Below, in pieces: positions 11,570 to 23,012 of a stretch of DNA of 64,000 nt. A program made the position numbers and the translations under genes. Position 1 is the stretch's first letter, and every line of letters starts with the position of its first letter. Below the pieces are notes generated by a model. That model was not told the DNA's origin. It did not search any database and saw only the letters and a program-made list of their open reading frames with translations. Source of the DNA: Lobosporangium transversale (Eukaryota > Mortierellomycota > Mortierellomycetes > Mortierellales > Mortierellaceae); contig NW_019028985.1 of NCBI RefSeq assembly GCF_002105155.1, forward strand, positions 806,001 to 870,000. Reading direction: 5' to 3'.

Positions 11570-12012
11570 TTTACGTTATTTTTTTAAAATAAAAAAAATA
11601 AAGTAAAATAAAAAATAAAATTAAAAAAAAAAGACCATTTACGGCAGTCGTGTTAAAACAAATTCGTATAATTCTTATGAGCACAATTTAAGCACAAAGA
11701 GTATACAGTTCATGATTGACTTTCTTTTTTTTTTTTTTTTTTATTTTTTTATTATTATTATTTGCTATGCTACATGAAAAGTAAAAGAAAAGAAAAATGT
11801 GAAAAGCACATAAAAGAAGCTTAAAAAAGAGAGAGAGAAGCTATAGTACAACAAGCAACAATAAGAAAAAAGTGAGGGGGGAAGGAGTAAAGCATTATGA
11901 GCGAAAAAGTTAAAATATACAAATACGAATCGCAAAAACTAAGAGATAAAAAAAAAAAAAAAAAAAAAGAAAAAGAAAAAGAAAAAAGAAAAAAAGTAGT
12001 GTTTATCATTCA
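11570..12012. other. Convergent 3' intergenic region
   Basis: AT-rich spacer between the 3' ends of the RabGAP (+) and the cyclin (-) genes. It has T/A homopolymers at about 11725-11742 and 11949-11968 and A-rich runs that probably include both polyadenylation regions. No open frame of note. Confidence 0.5.
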
Positions 12013-14490
12013 TCACGCCAACGTTGTTGGGTAATACATGTGAAGGCCATTTGCTGAAGAAGAAAGAGCTTTGCTATGAGCAACAACACGCTTTGCAGCC
12101 TGTGTTGTGATCGCATAGAGCGAAAGGCTATCCAGAGGTCCCCAAAGACGGGGGTCAACGTCGTAACTTGATCCACCACCATTCATGTTTTGTCCGCATT
12201 CTACAGAGTAGCATGATGGCTCACATTTGTTGGATGGATAAGATGGGGGAGTGGCTGGATGACAGATATGACGACCTCCAGTTGGATGTGGTGCATGATG
12301 GATCGTTTGCGGGGCGCCATATACATCGGCTCTGGATGAGGGACGTCGGCTATACTCTGGATCCTTTTCCAATGGATGGACTGCGCCTTGTCGCGAAAAG
12401 CTGTTGGGCATGGACATGGCGAAGTGAGGTTGTTCTTGACCATAGGATGTAGAAGAGTATCCAGTCATATCGATGTAATAGCTTCCGGATGCGCTTCGTT
12501 GATGCTCGCCTCTGTATGAAGCTGACAATGAGCCACTGCTTGCTCGAGATGAAAGCGATGTTGGCTGTTGAGAACGCTGCTGGTGGCGTTGATGGTGGAA
12601 TACTGGGGATAAACCATTATGAAGTACATCCTGGCCCGGCGTCCCTATCGAGAGACCCATTAGAGCACTCACAGATGATGATGACGAAAAACGTTTGTGT
12701 GTAGGGACGATGACAGGGGCAGCGCAGGTTGAATGGGGCAGTGCTCCATCATAGCCAGCGTTGCTCTCCTTGAGATCGTCAAAAGCGATGTTAGCAGATC
12801 GTTTGCGCTGAATGGGTTCCGGCAATCCTTGTTGATAAGAGTATGACATATCAGCAGGTGACGACATGTATGACGCTGAAGAACCATGGTATGACGATCC
12901 AATGCCGGCTGATTGCTGTCCTGAACTGTGTTGTATAGTGGAGGATGACGGAGGCAAGGAGACGTACTGATGATGCTGAGACGGATGTCCTCCAGAGCCA
13001 TGTACGCCTTGACTTTGGTGACTATAGGCAGAGGATGTCGAGGGCACCCTCTGATAGCGGCCAATGGATGTGTTGCTCCTTTGCTGCAATTGCTTCACGT
13101 TGTCAATGTAATTTGAGATAGAGGCCATGGAGAACGGAAGCGAGGGATTTGACTGCAAGCTACGGCTAATTTCCATTGCTGATCCATGGGATCGCACTGA
13201 CGTAGTGCCTGAATCCACCGGTGTGCTAACGGTGCTAACGGTTTCCATTGGGGAAAGCGGAAACTGGGCTGCGGCTGCCTGTTGTTGATAAGCAACCTGG
13301 TGCTGCGATGGCATGTATGTCCCGGTGAATTGAGTCAAATTGGCGAGCCATTCCGAGTAGTGACTGGAACTGGTGAAGAGTCTAAAGTCAATACCATTGA
13401 GAAACTGCATCTCCAGATGGTTCACATCCTTGATCTTCATGCCTGTGATATCTGCCCATGTCTTGTTGGTGAAAGTGTTGTCATCCAGAAATTTGTTTGC
13501 AAGGATCAAAGCCCCGGTGAAGAAGCGGTATTCGGCACCATCCCCGGTGTTGACGATTTTGTTTGATTCTTTGAGGTTGATCATCAATTGTTGGATGTAT
13601 TTAAGAGACAACAAAACGACACTGGGAGAGAGGAGTGTGGCGCTAAGAACATCTAGACAGAATTTACGAAACATTGGTTTTGGTTGAATAATATCTGATT
13701 CAGACAAGATTCTACGGTGGGTTGGCCGAGTTTGCGGAGCTTGTTGCACCTGTGTAGCTGATGGATATGTAGAGGCAGCGGATGCTGATCTTGCTGGTGA
13801 GCACGAGACCATTCGTCTACATGTTTCGCAAGGACAGGACGATGTAGTGTAGCCCGGCAAGGGAGAAGAAGGGATGGATGATGGAGGGGTACCAAAACAA
13901 TGGCTGTTGCGACTTTTGTTTTTAGGCGGCTGATGACCATAAAGTAGGTAGCATACCATGTGGGCAGCAAACTCAGCCAGCTGAGCTATTGATTGTTGCT
14001 GATGCTTTCTGTTAGAGGTCGGGGACTGGATCTGGTCCGAGTTAGGGCCTGAGCTGGGATTGATGTTGCCTACTGGGATAGTAAATTTGGTATTGATGAC
14101 CAAGGGAGACGGAGCTTGATGCTGCCGTTGCTGCAGGCGGTGGTGCTGTTGTTGCTGTGGTACAACTTGAGGACATGTGGCTGGAAAGACGCTCGATGGA
14201 GTTGCTAGATATTTCTGTTGAGATTGCCTTGGCTGTGTATGCTGTTGTTGTTGATGCTGTCGAGTAGGCGAGGGGCCTTTATAGTTTTGAAAGGTCTCTG
14301 CTTGACTATAGTAAGGTGGTGTAGGGTGATGGTAAGGATAGGAAGACTCAAGGGAGGAAGCTCCAGATAGAGGATGCGACTGCTGCTGTTGCAGGTGCGA
14401 CTGTGTTGTTACTGGATACATCTGTGGACTCGACGGTGACCAGGAGAGGGTCAAGTCGGGTAGAGTTGAGAAAATGGGGGGAGGTGGCAC
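12013..14490 (-). CDS. PCL/Clg1-type cyclin with long low-complexity arms
   Basis: A single 825-aa frame. The cyclin fold lies at about residues 168-390. It begins with AQLAEFAAHMVCYLLYG, is interrupted by a Ser/Pro/Cys-rich insert (about 190-265), and resumes as FRKFCLDVL, then the helix with FFTGALILANKFLDD and WADITGMKIKDVNHLE. That last pattern marks Pho80/PCL-type cyclins, which bind the Pho85 kinase. Such cyclins link nutrient state and morphogenesis to the cell cycle. The N-terminal 160 and C-terminal 430 residues are Gln/Ser/His/Pro-rich and probably disordered. Starts at residue 1 or at the internal Met24 are both possible. It is convergent with the RabGAP gene. Confidence 0.85.
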   Translation of the reverse strand: MPPPPIFSTLPDLTLSWSPSSPQMYPVTTQSHLQQQQSHPLSGASSLESSYPYHHPTPPYYSQAETFQNYKGPSPTRQHQQQQHTQPRQSQQKYLATPSSVFPATCPQVVPQQQQHHRLQQRQHQAPSPLVINTKFTIPVGNINPSSGPNSDQIQSPTSNRKHQQQSIAQLAEFAAHMVCYLLYGHQPPKNKSRNSHCFGTPPSSIPSSPLPGYTTSSCPCETCRRMVSCSPARSASAASTYPSATQVQQAPQTRPTHRRILSESDIIQPKPMFRKFCLDVLSATLLSPSVVLLSLKYIQQLMINLKESNKIVNTGDGAEYRFFTGALILANKFLDDNTFTNKTWADITGMKIKDVNHLEMQFLNGIDFRLFTSSSHYSEWLANLTQFTGTYMPSQHQVAYQQQAAAAQFPLSPMETVSTVSTPVDSGTTSVRSHGSAMEISRSLQSNPSLPFSMASISNYIDNVKQLQQRSNTSIGRYQRVPSTSSAYSHQSQGVHGSGGHPSQHHQYVSLPPSSSTIQHSSGQQSAGIGSSYHGSSASYMSSPADMSYSYQQGLPEPIQRKRSANIAFDDLKESNAGYDGALPHSTCAAPVIVPTHKRFSSSSSVSALMGLSIGTPGQDVLHNGLSPVFHHQRHQQRSQQPTSLSSRASSGSLSASYRGEHQRSASGSYYIDMTGYSSTSYGQEQPHFAMSMPNSFSRQGAVHPLEKDPEYSRRPSSRADVYGAPQTIHHAPHPTGGRHICHPATPPSYPSNKCEPSCYSVECGQNMNGGGSSYDVDPRLWGPLDSLSLYAITTQAAKRVVAHSKALSSSANGLHMYYPTTLA

Positions 14491-14645
14491 ACTTGGCCCA
14501 CAATAGGAACAGGAGAGATGTAGAAGATTGAGAGTAGAAGGAAAGAGGATTGGACCAGGCCAAGAAGGATGTGAATTGGTTGAATTTGTTTAACGCTGAT
14601 ATGAGATTGTAGAATAGAATAGGCCAGATTCAATAATAAGACAGG

Positions 14646-14680
<35 letters not shown>

Positions 14681-16812
14681 TCAGTCGGGTGTAAGTGTGG
14701 TTGGCTATGGTGGGAAGGAGGAGGAAGGGAAATGAAGGACAAAGGAATGAAGCAATGAAGGAATGAAGGACAAAGGAATGAAGCAATGAAGGAATGAAGG
14801 ACAAAGGAATGAAGCAATGAAGGAATGAAGGACAAAGGAATGAAGCAATGAAGGAATGAAGGAATGATGAATAGTGGGCTGGAAACAATAAAATAAAAAA
14901 GAAAGCAAGCAGGGTGGAAGCTAGTTATTATCGAACAAGGGCGGCAAAAAAAGAAAGCCCCGGGCGCAGGACAAAGGAACAGGGCGAGACTTTGATTGAG
15001 AGCATAGCGCCCATCATTGGTTTTCCTTGGCCCTATTATCTAAAGGAGCTACATTATTTATTTCTTTATCTTGACCTGACACAGCGGCGCTCCTTCAGAG
15101 CAATTGTCGGTTATTATAGGAACAATCTACTACTTCCACTACTATGGCCTCTACTACCGTAACCACCACAATTATAGACTAACCTTTAACCTACATCTAC
15201 TTTTTATTTTTTTTATTTTTTTATTTTTTATTTTTTATTTTTTTTTCTACGTTAGTCTTGCACTTTTACTAGCTGTCTACTGCTGCCCAGAGTAATCCTT
15301 ATTTTCGGGTGTGTATTGGAGAAAGGAAAAAAGAAAATATGGAATGGGGACAACGGGGACTGTGGGTAATAGGATATGATGTGATATGGCTATGGGATGG
15401 GGGAGAGTGCGGTGCGCGATAGACTGACTGGATTGACTGGGTTTTCAATCCTTCGTTACAGGATGGGGTTGACTTTATTCACTAGGTTATGAGCTAGGCT
15501 GGGCTTAATAGTATACAATAATAATCATGGAACAACAAGACAACAGAGCAGGCTGGAGGCGAACTCTATACCACTCTTGAACTTTTTTTTTTTTCTTTTA
15601 TAACTGATTCTGAATAACCTTACTGAATTCATGAAATAGTTTTATGCCTGTACATGTACAGCAGCAGTAAACATGTATAAACACGCTATTCATTTTTAGT
15701 AGGCTGAAAAACGAACTTCCATGTTGTGCCCCAGATGTTGGAATATAAATAAGAATGTCTATATATTTATTATTATTGTTGTGTATTGTTTTGTTTGCAT
15801 TGACATGTAATGTGTTTGTCTTGCTTACTACAACTGTACTCTGCTTTTCTGCCACAACTGTAGACTAGCGACATGCTACAGTACAAATGCTTCATAGGCA
15901 AATTTGTTGTGAAAGCGAAAGCGAATGAATGTTTGTTATTGTTGTTATTGTGTGTGTAAATACACACACTCACGCATGCTCTCGTCTTGACATCGGCCAT
16001 CACCATCGATCTCCTTCCTCATCCAATTGACCCTAATGCTCCGTACGCGAACAACAACTTTTTTTTTTTTTTTTTTTTTTTCTTTTTTCTACCGACCCCT
16101 CTCTCCTTCTCGCCTTCATCATTATATATATATCATATATCATCATCATCCTCGTGATCTTTCGACGACTCCCTTTGGGTCCTCACCTTCCTCTTTACTC
16201 ATCGCCATCTTCCTTCTATTCTCACTCAAAATCTCTCTACTTTTAGCTGTAAAACACTCTGCATGTGCGTGTAAAAAAATGTACCTTGCCTGCCCCATCT
16301 TTGATTGTTGCGCCCCTCTTTTTTTTTTTTATTATTGTTGTGTGTTCATTGGATTCTTTAGGTTCAATGGTGTGTGTTTATTGTCTGATTGTATATACAG
16401 TGGGTAAAAAAAGTCCGTCAACCCTTTTGACACATTCACACAATACGCAACACATTATATACAATCATAATCAAATAAATATGTTTATATTTCTTGAGGG
16501 CCTAGAGCTCTCACATCCTACTATTTTGGCTGGTCATTTAATCTTTTTTTTTTTTTTTTTTTTTTTTGTCCTATCCTGCATTCTGCATTCTGCGCTGGAC
16601 TATACCTTGTGTTGGATATCTTTTTTTTTTTTTTTTTTTTTTTTTTGCTCTATCATACAGATGTAGCTGGTATACGTGCATTGAGTTCTTGAACAACCTG
16701 GCACTCCATCTTTACCTTGCCTTACCCTACCTTACCCTTACTTTTTTTTTTTTTTTTTTTTTTTTTGTCGGCAAGCATGGCAGAAACGCTCAGATATTTT
16801 CAGCTCTCTCGC

Positions 16813-16847
<35 letters not shown>

Positions 16848-17585
16848 AGGCAAACAATCATGCCACCGGATAATTGTTCAAGCTCCAATTGCTATTACAC
16901 GAATATAACACATGAGTATGACCCCTCCCCTAACTTCAGCCAGAATAGTTCTTTGCTTGTCTCCCATTCATCCCAGAGAGGGAGGGAGGGACATGTCTTT
17001 TAGAATACTATAAACGATAGGGAGACATTAAGAGTCCATAATCCTTTGAAGCCTTTGATTATTTTTTCTTTTTTATCTGAATAAAGTATATGTTAGCAAC
17101 GAACTGTGACCAAGATAGAGAAATGTTATTTACTCGACTGTTCCATGAACTATGATAAATACAAATCTTTCAGACAAAACTTTGCTCCTCCGATTCGGCG
17201 CTAGTCAAGGGCGCAAAATCTAGAGTTGTTGACTGGTTCTGTCTGAATCAAATTACACCTTTCCCCCTTTCCAGGCTATCTTTGATTCAGTAGCGTGCAC
17301 AGGGTCACAAAATTTTTCCTGTGATCCTATATATGTCGTCACATGATATTTCAGTCCTCCCTTTTTGATTTCCATCTATCTATCCGTATCATTCTCTTAT
17401 GGTGAGTTCCTTGCGTCAATATGAATCACAAATATAGCTATTCATTTATTATATTTTAAAATAAGAATCAAAAATGGATAACATTCTCTTCCTATTTGCA
17501 AGGCGCATTGTGGCTTTGCGCTATCGCCATCCTTTAAAATACTCGCTCCATTGAAACTATTGAAACAAACAATCATAACACTACC
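14491..17585. other. 3.1-kb intergenic region rich in homopolymers
   Basis: Upstream DNA of the cyclin and CRN genes. It contains the 31-bp tandem array, several T runs of more than 20 nt (about 16059-16081, 16541-16567, 16621-16646, 16742-16766), an A run at about 16815-16843, and a possible lone Tc1-like end at about 16397. No frame with a recognisable protein was found. Confidence 0.55.
14734..14857. repeat. Tandem repeat, 4 copies of 31 bp
   Basis: Four consecutive copies of a purine-rich 31-nt unit start at 14734, 14765, 14796 and 14827 (unit begins GAAGGACAAAGGAATGAAGC). The copies are essentially identical, followed by a degenerate GGAATGA tail. It lies about 245 bp upstream of the cyclin ATG, so it may fall in its promoter or 5' leader. 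Such minisatellites often vary in copy number between strains. Confidence 0.93.
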
Positions 17586-19454
17586 ATGGCCACCGAAGTA
17601 ACCCTCTTTTGCGTTATCGATGGAGATTCCTCCATATTCTCAGTGGATATCTCCTCTTCAAAAACGATAGACCATCTCAAGGATGCCATCAAGAAAAAGC
17701 AGCTAGAGTTTCATGATATTAATGCAAGCAAGCTCACTCTCTGGCATGTCGCCATTTCTTCTATCTCCAAGAAACCAATTACATTAAGCAATCTTACAGA
17801 CGAGCAGAAGGCGCAGAAAAACCCAGAGAAGCTCGAAGATCCGACTAGCGAGGTCTCTGAGGTTTTTGGCGCTGTACCACCAAAAAAAACCATCCATGTC
17901 ATTATTGAACGACCAGGTACTATTCCACTCTACTGGTATGCCTTTTTTTTTTGTCCACAGTTAACTATGATTAAACAAGTCATACGCACTTTCTATTTGT
18001 ATTCCTTTCTCCTAAGTTAAAAGTGAAGGGAATGAACCTATAATCGCAAGTCTACAGACGACGAACGCAGATCTACAAAAGGAAATCGCCGACTTGAAGC
18101 AACGACTGCATACGAACGCAAATTTAGGAACGATGATCGTAACTTTAGAAACGACAATCGCAAATTTAGAAACGATAATCATAAATTTACACAAGGAAAT
18201 GACCGACCTGAGGCAACAAAAACTGCATATGGAAGCAGATTTAGAAATGGTACAAAAGAAAAACGCCGAATTGGAGCAACAACTACAGGCGGACACATAT
18301 ACTAGTAAGTGATAATCAACAATAAGTGAGAATGTGGAATGGAAAGATGTCGAAAGGAACCATAGTGAAAGAGAGCTGACTTTGTTGTTATTCTAGCACT
18401 GAGCGTCGTGAACAAAAGAGATCGGAATAAGGTTATTTGCACATATTCCACCAATATTAAATCAGCTACTATAGGAAGCCTGCGAGAAAGCCTTCGAGAT
18501 TATTGCTTGGAGTTTGAGGAGTTCGAGGAAGTCCAAATATTTGTGTACGATGAGGAAACGAAGACATTTCCGTTGTTGAGAGACGACATTCAATTTCGTT
18601 CTATCTTGGAAAAACTTCAGCAAAAAAAGTGGAAAAGGCTCATTATATCTTTGGCTACCCCAGCCATTAGTTTTTCGTCATGGGACTGGAAAAAAGTTCA
18701 AGACACGTATAAATTACAATCGTTCATTGATCTACCAAAATTTGATCTCAAGCCCAAGGAGGACTTGACAGAAGCTGAAGAGACAATATTGGGACATATT
18801 GTGGACGATTGCATTCGCAAAGGTAGAGCCTATGCATTTAATGCACAATCAAATGAGGCTACAAGATCAACAATTGTCGATGCATTCATGGTTGGAGCAG
18901 TATCGCTCTATGCGCCCGACATGATCCTTTCGCAACAACAGTCTTTGAAAGGCACGCGCGGCTATGGGACTTTGGACTTTGCTGTTGTTGACTGTATCAA
19001 TTCGGGACAATTTCTTGGCATTACGGAAGTGAAGAAGGACGATCATGTGCAAGGCCTTGCACAAAATATGGTACAGCTCGATGTAGCCTTGCACAATAGG
19101 AAACGAAAACGAACTGAGGAGGATGGAGATTGCCCTAGAGCCCTTAGGGCTTATGGAATCGTAACCAACTCATTTCAATGGGCATTTGTTGAATCTACAT
19201 TGGAAAATGGCACGCTAAAATACCGAAGGTTGGAACTGACTAAATCTTTAGAAGTGATAGGAGAAATGGAAGACGTGAGAGACAGATGCAAGCTTATATT
19301 TGGCTATGTCCTTACTCTTTTCGAATTAATGAAGAATGAAATGAGCACGAGAGGTAGTTTCAACATCGAATCTGACTCCCCAGCAACCAAAAAATCAAAA
19401 TTTGATCAGTCATCAACAGCAACGATAACAACACCAATAACAACAACACAATGA
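17586..19454 (+). CDS. Crinkler (CRN) effector-like protein with PD-(D/E)XK domain
   Basis: Three exons, 17586-17916, 18017-18304 and 18397-19454, give 558 aa. Residues 1 to about 110 are a CRN ubiquitin-like header: LFCVIDGDSSIFSVDI, then DHLKDAIKKK, then SKLTLWHVA at the LxLFLAK position, ending KTIHVIIERPG, the HVIV-type junction. Exon 2 is a heptad-like coiled coil with repeated TLETTIANLET units. Exon 3 begins with a region resembling PB1 (about 215-295). Its C-terminal domain fits a restriction-endonuclease-like fold, with Glu360, Asp400 (YGTLDFAVVD) and Glu417-x-Lys419 (GITEVKKDD). A basic KRKRT stretch and a TKKSK tail could be nuclear signals. CRN proteins act in the nucleus of a host or rival. 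No signal peptide is visible, which is common for fungal CRNs. Its 3' end is 163 bp from a convergent Crypton gene. Confidence 0.86.
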
Positions 19455-19617
19455 TATCCGCTTAAAATAGCATACAGCAGTTTTGTAATAAATAATATTC
19501 CAATATCATCAGTTGGAAGCTTTCAAGTAAAATGGAGTGACACTTTAGAAGTGTCTAACGAAACGCCTTCAACGGTGTGGTTTATTTTTATTTTAAAGAA
19601 ATATATGTATAAACACA

Positions 19618-22600
19618 TTACTTAAAAGCTTTTTTTCTTTGTGCTCGACGCATCTTAATGTAGGAATTGTTGGAGCCAGCGTTGATGATAGCCTTGGAAA
19701 CTGACGTCAGGGCATCAGCTTCCTTTTCCACTAACGTCATGCATGTTGATTTTGATATCTCTTCTAGCACAGCCTCAATTAGTTCCTTCTTGAATTGATA
19801 CAACTTCCTTTTCTGTGCATCGAATCCTGAACGCCATTTTGCTCTTTTTTGGTCAGAGCTCTTATTCAAAGCCCAGATCGAGGGCCGTCCATCGACACCA
19901 TGGAACCATTCCTTCCATTGATCCTTGAGAAGCGCTGCTTGCGGAAGCATTTCGTGCGAGGACAGGGTTGTTCCAATCTGAACGTAGAGCATGGCGATCT
20001 GTTCTGCCAACTGGTCCAAATCAACTCTACCTTGCATACCAGACTGAGATTGAGGTTGAGATTGAGAGTGAGCTTGTCTTTGTTCTACAACTACTTCTTC
20101 TTCTCTTTCTCTCGCTCCGTCTACTTCATTGAAGAATGAATCCTCGCCTTGTAAAGGTGAAGAGGTGTTGGTAACGCTCGCTTGCTCATGAGCCGGCTCA
20201 TGGCTAACCAGGTGCCCGTCTGTGTGCCCTTGCTCCGGGGTGAATGGGCTCCTCTGTCCTGCTCCACATCCCTGCTGTATCTGGAGATCGAACTCTCGTA
20301 TTTGCTCTCTTTGGATTGATTTGATCTCAGATACAGTGTGGCCTATAGTTCTTCCTGCACCATTGAAGGCCCCCTCTATCCCTTGAGAGAGTGCCACTAG
20401 CTGACGATTGACACTTGACATATGCGTCCTGAATGAAGAAGTCAAGTTACAGTTAGATGTATCAACGCGTTCTCGTGATCGTATGAAGTCATCAAGAGCT
20501 GAAAGCTGTGCTCCTAAAACATCAAGTTTCTGTGCTATTGCGGGAGCGTTTGCTGCAAGGCTATCCATCGAGGGAGATCTTGCCTCACTCATTGTTTGGC
20601 GCAACTTTGCACTAAACTCTCCGAACTCTGGCGATTGAAAGACTGGCATCTGGCAGATATGGTGCATCCGGTAAATCTGGTAATAGCAATTAGCATTGTC
20701 GGTAATTTCCATAAGTACAGCCATATCCTGAAGAATAATCTTCCGAAAATGAGCAAGAATAATATTAAAGCGTATTTTTGGTATTTCCTCCTTGCAATGG
20801 CTTGTTTGTTCCAAAAGGGGTCGATTGTAGTCCTCGGGGCGGTCCATCATGATATTCTCAATGCGCTGCTCCCAGTCTTTGTTTCCTTCAAACAGGTTCT
20901 CAATGAAAGGAAAAATCATTCTCTGAAGTTTGGGATCAGGAATAAGTGTGTTGCGAGGAAGCCAGAATTCCTCATCAGTTCGCGTGAAGCCTGCCATCGA
21001 ATACGGAACAGCTCTTGGAACTGGATGTAGGTAATGGATCGCCAAGCGAGAATGAAGCCAATTGCCTTGCTGAGATATCTGGTCATGCGATGATCCATTG
21101 AGCATCGCGTGTTGTGCTCCAGCTTTGCGGCCCGCATGAGTAACTTTATCACTATGATGGCCTGCCTTATTCATAACCCCTTTCATAGCCCTAAGAGCAA
21201 GAAGTCGCGAGGAAGCGTCAATCCATCAATTACTATTGCACTACCATACAAAGCCATGTATACCCTGTACTTACTTGTAGAGTGAGGTTGAGGACATACG
21301 GGTTCTATCAGAAGCGCCGAAAATGAGGAAAGTTTCCATCCATTTGTCGTCATGAAAGTCAGGAACGTTTTTTTTGTCCTACAGTCAAAAGTTACGAATA
21401 ATAATAGATGTGAGCAATCGAATGTCGGTACAGCCCCGAAACATTAAACAGAAAAAGTATCAGGAACTAACCATCCATAGCTCTAATAGATAAAATCCTA
21501 AGGCACCTAAAGGACACAGCTCAACATCTTTATTGCGAATACAAGACGAATAGATAGTGAAGTCCTGATTTGTCTTGCCATGTGTAATCTCAAGAACAAG
21601 GGCAAAAGAAAGCTGGCGCCCATTCTCAGCCGTTGCATGGATATGTGGGAACAGGCTACTCAATTTCGCATCAAGTAAATTTTGGCCACGAGCAATCAAA
21701 AAATGATTCAAGGCAAAGCTAACTCGGTCGCGAGCCCCAAGCAGCTTGTGAGTCTTAGCTCCACCATTCAGAGGTTTGTAAGATCGAGTCCAACAAAGTT
21801 TCAAGAACTGCTTGAGTTGAGCTGGTGTGTATGCATTGTCGACCGACATTCGATATTGGTTCTTGAATTTATTGCTTTGTTGATACCTGCAGAACAGCAA
21901 TTAGGGCAATTAGCAATATGCAATATTATATGTTTTAAAACAACATCCACTCCTTCAATTTTCAGGCCTCAAAGTTAAATAATACTACATTATGCTGCTG
22001 TCTACTCCTACCTTTTTCTGTATGATGAAATGATCCCTCTGAACTCGGCTGTACGTAGACTTGCCCATGGCTGGTTGCTAGGGTTGGGAACTAATGCTCG
22101 CTGAGACTGATAGAGCGATATGACCGACTTGACATATGCATCAACTGTCTCTGGAGAAGGGAGATCACCTTCATAATCTATTGTGACGTTGACACGCAAT
22201 GGCTTGATGCTATAGAAGTCGTCCTCCGCCTGTACTGATTCTTCTGCCACAAGTTCACGCACATAGAGTAAGAATTTCTCGTATGTGACCATGTCTCCAT
22301 CCATGAAATGCTTACGCTCGCACCAATCCTATATATATTATGGATCAATTAATTGCTACCAATAAACATTATTTTTTGCATTGCTCAACTACTATTCAAA
22401 TAAGCTCACGCACCACCCAATGCCGTTGGTATTGTTGATAATGATACACTGTTCGACGTGCTAGGGATTTTTCACGATCCTTAGCTGCCTCCTGTAGGAC
22501 CAACGTACAAGCTATTTTGTTATGGGTGGCATATGCTGTCTTGTTCGCCATGGATGCAACAACATCAGCTCTGCTCGCAGCTGCTATAGGTTGACCTTTG

Positions 22601-23012
22601 CGTCGTTTAGGAGTTGCCGGGTTTTCTTGTAGCGTTATATGCCGCTTTTGGCTTTGAAGTCCTTGTTCCTGAAATTGGAATTGATCTTGGAATTGTACCT
22701 GAAATTGAATTTGATTTTGGAGTTGGGGCATGTGTATGTGTGAATCTAACTGTTGTCCTAAATACTGACCAACATTCTGTGGTGATTCTAATTATAATTT
22801 CAAGAGTTCAAGAGTTATTATTTGGTTTTCTTTCTTTAAAGGATCAACAGCAAGCGACGACTATTGTTTGTATATAATATAATGCTGAATAACGAATGTG
22901 CTCACCAAACCAGCCTTAGTCCGCCAGCGATAGAGAGCGATAGGCTACCTTGAAGAGGACTTCCTACACTATTCTGTGCATTGGTTGCATTAGATGTGAA
23001 TAGCGCTTCCAT
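19618..23012 (-). mobile_element. Crypton-type tyrosine recombinase element (coding part)
   Basis: Six exons in phase, 23012-22949, 22787-22414, 22328-22012, 21886-21472, 21378-21275 and 21190-19618, encode an uninterrupted 948-aa protein. After a Gln-rich start, residues about 100-200 contain HWV-DWCERKHF-DGDMVTYEKFLLYV, the N-terminal signature of Ndc10-like/Crypton proteins. Catalytic candidates for the tyrosine recombinase are Arg318 (FLIARGQNLL), His443-x2-Arg446 (THAGRKAGAQ), Trp469 and Tyr478 (HYLHPVPR). The C-terminal part (about 850-880, GVDGRPSIWALN..KRAKWR) resembles the GCR1_C DNA-binding domain. Cryptons are DNA elements that move by Tyr-recombinase-mediated integration and lack terminal inverted repeats, so element ends cannot be set by eye. 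The intact frame suggests recent activity. A role as a host transcription factor is an alternative. Confidence 0.85.

Noticed and set aside
14451..14908. Frames with repeated SFIPSLLHSFVLHSF units
   Set aside because: Translation of the 31-bp minisatellite plus a T run in all three frames; no independent evidence of a protein.
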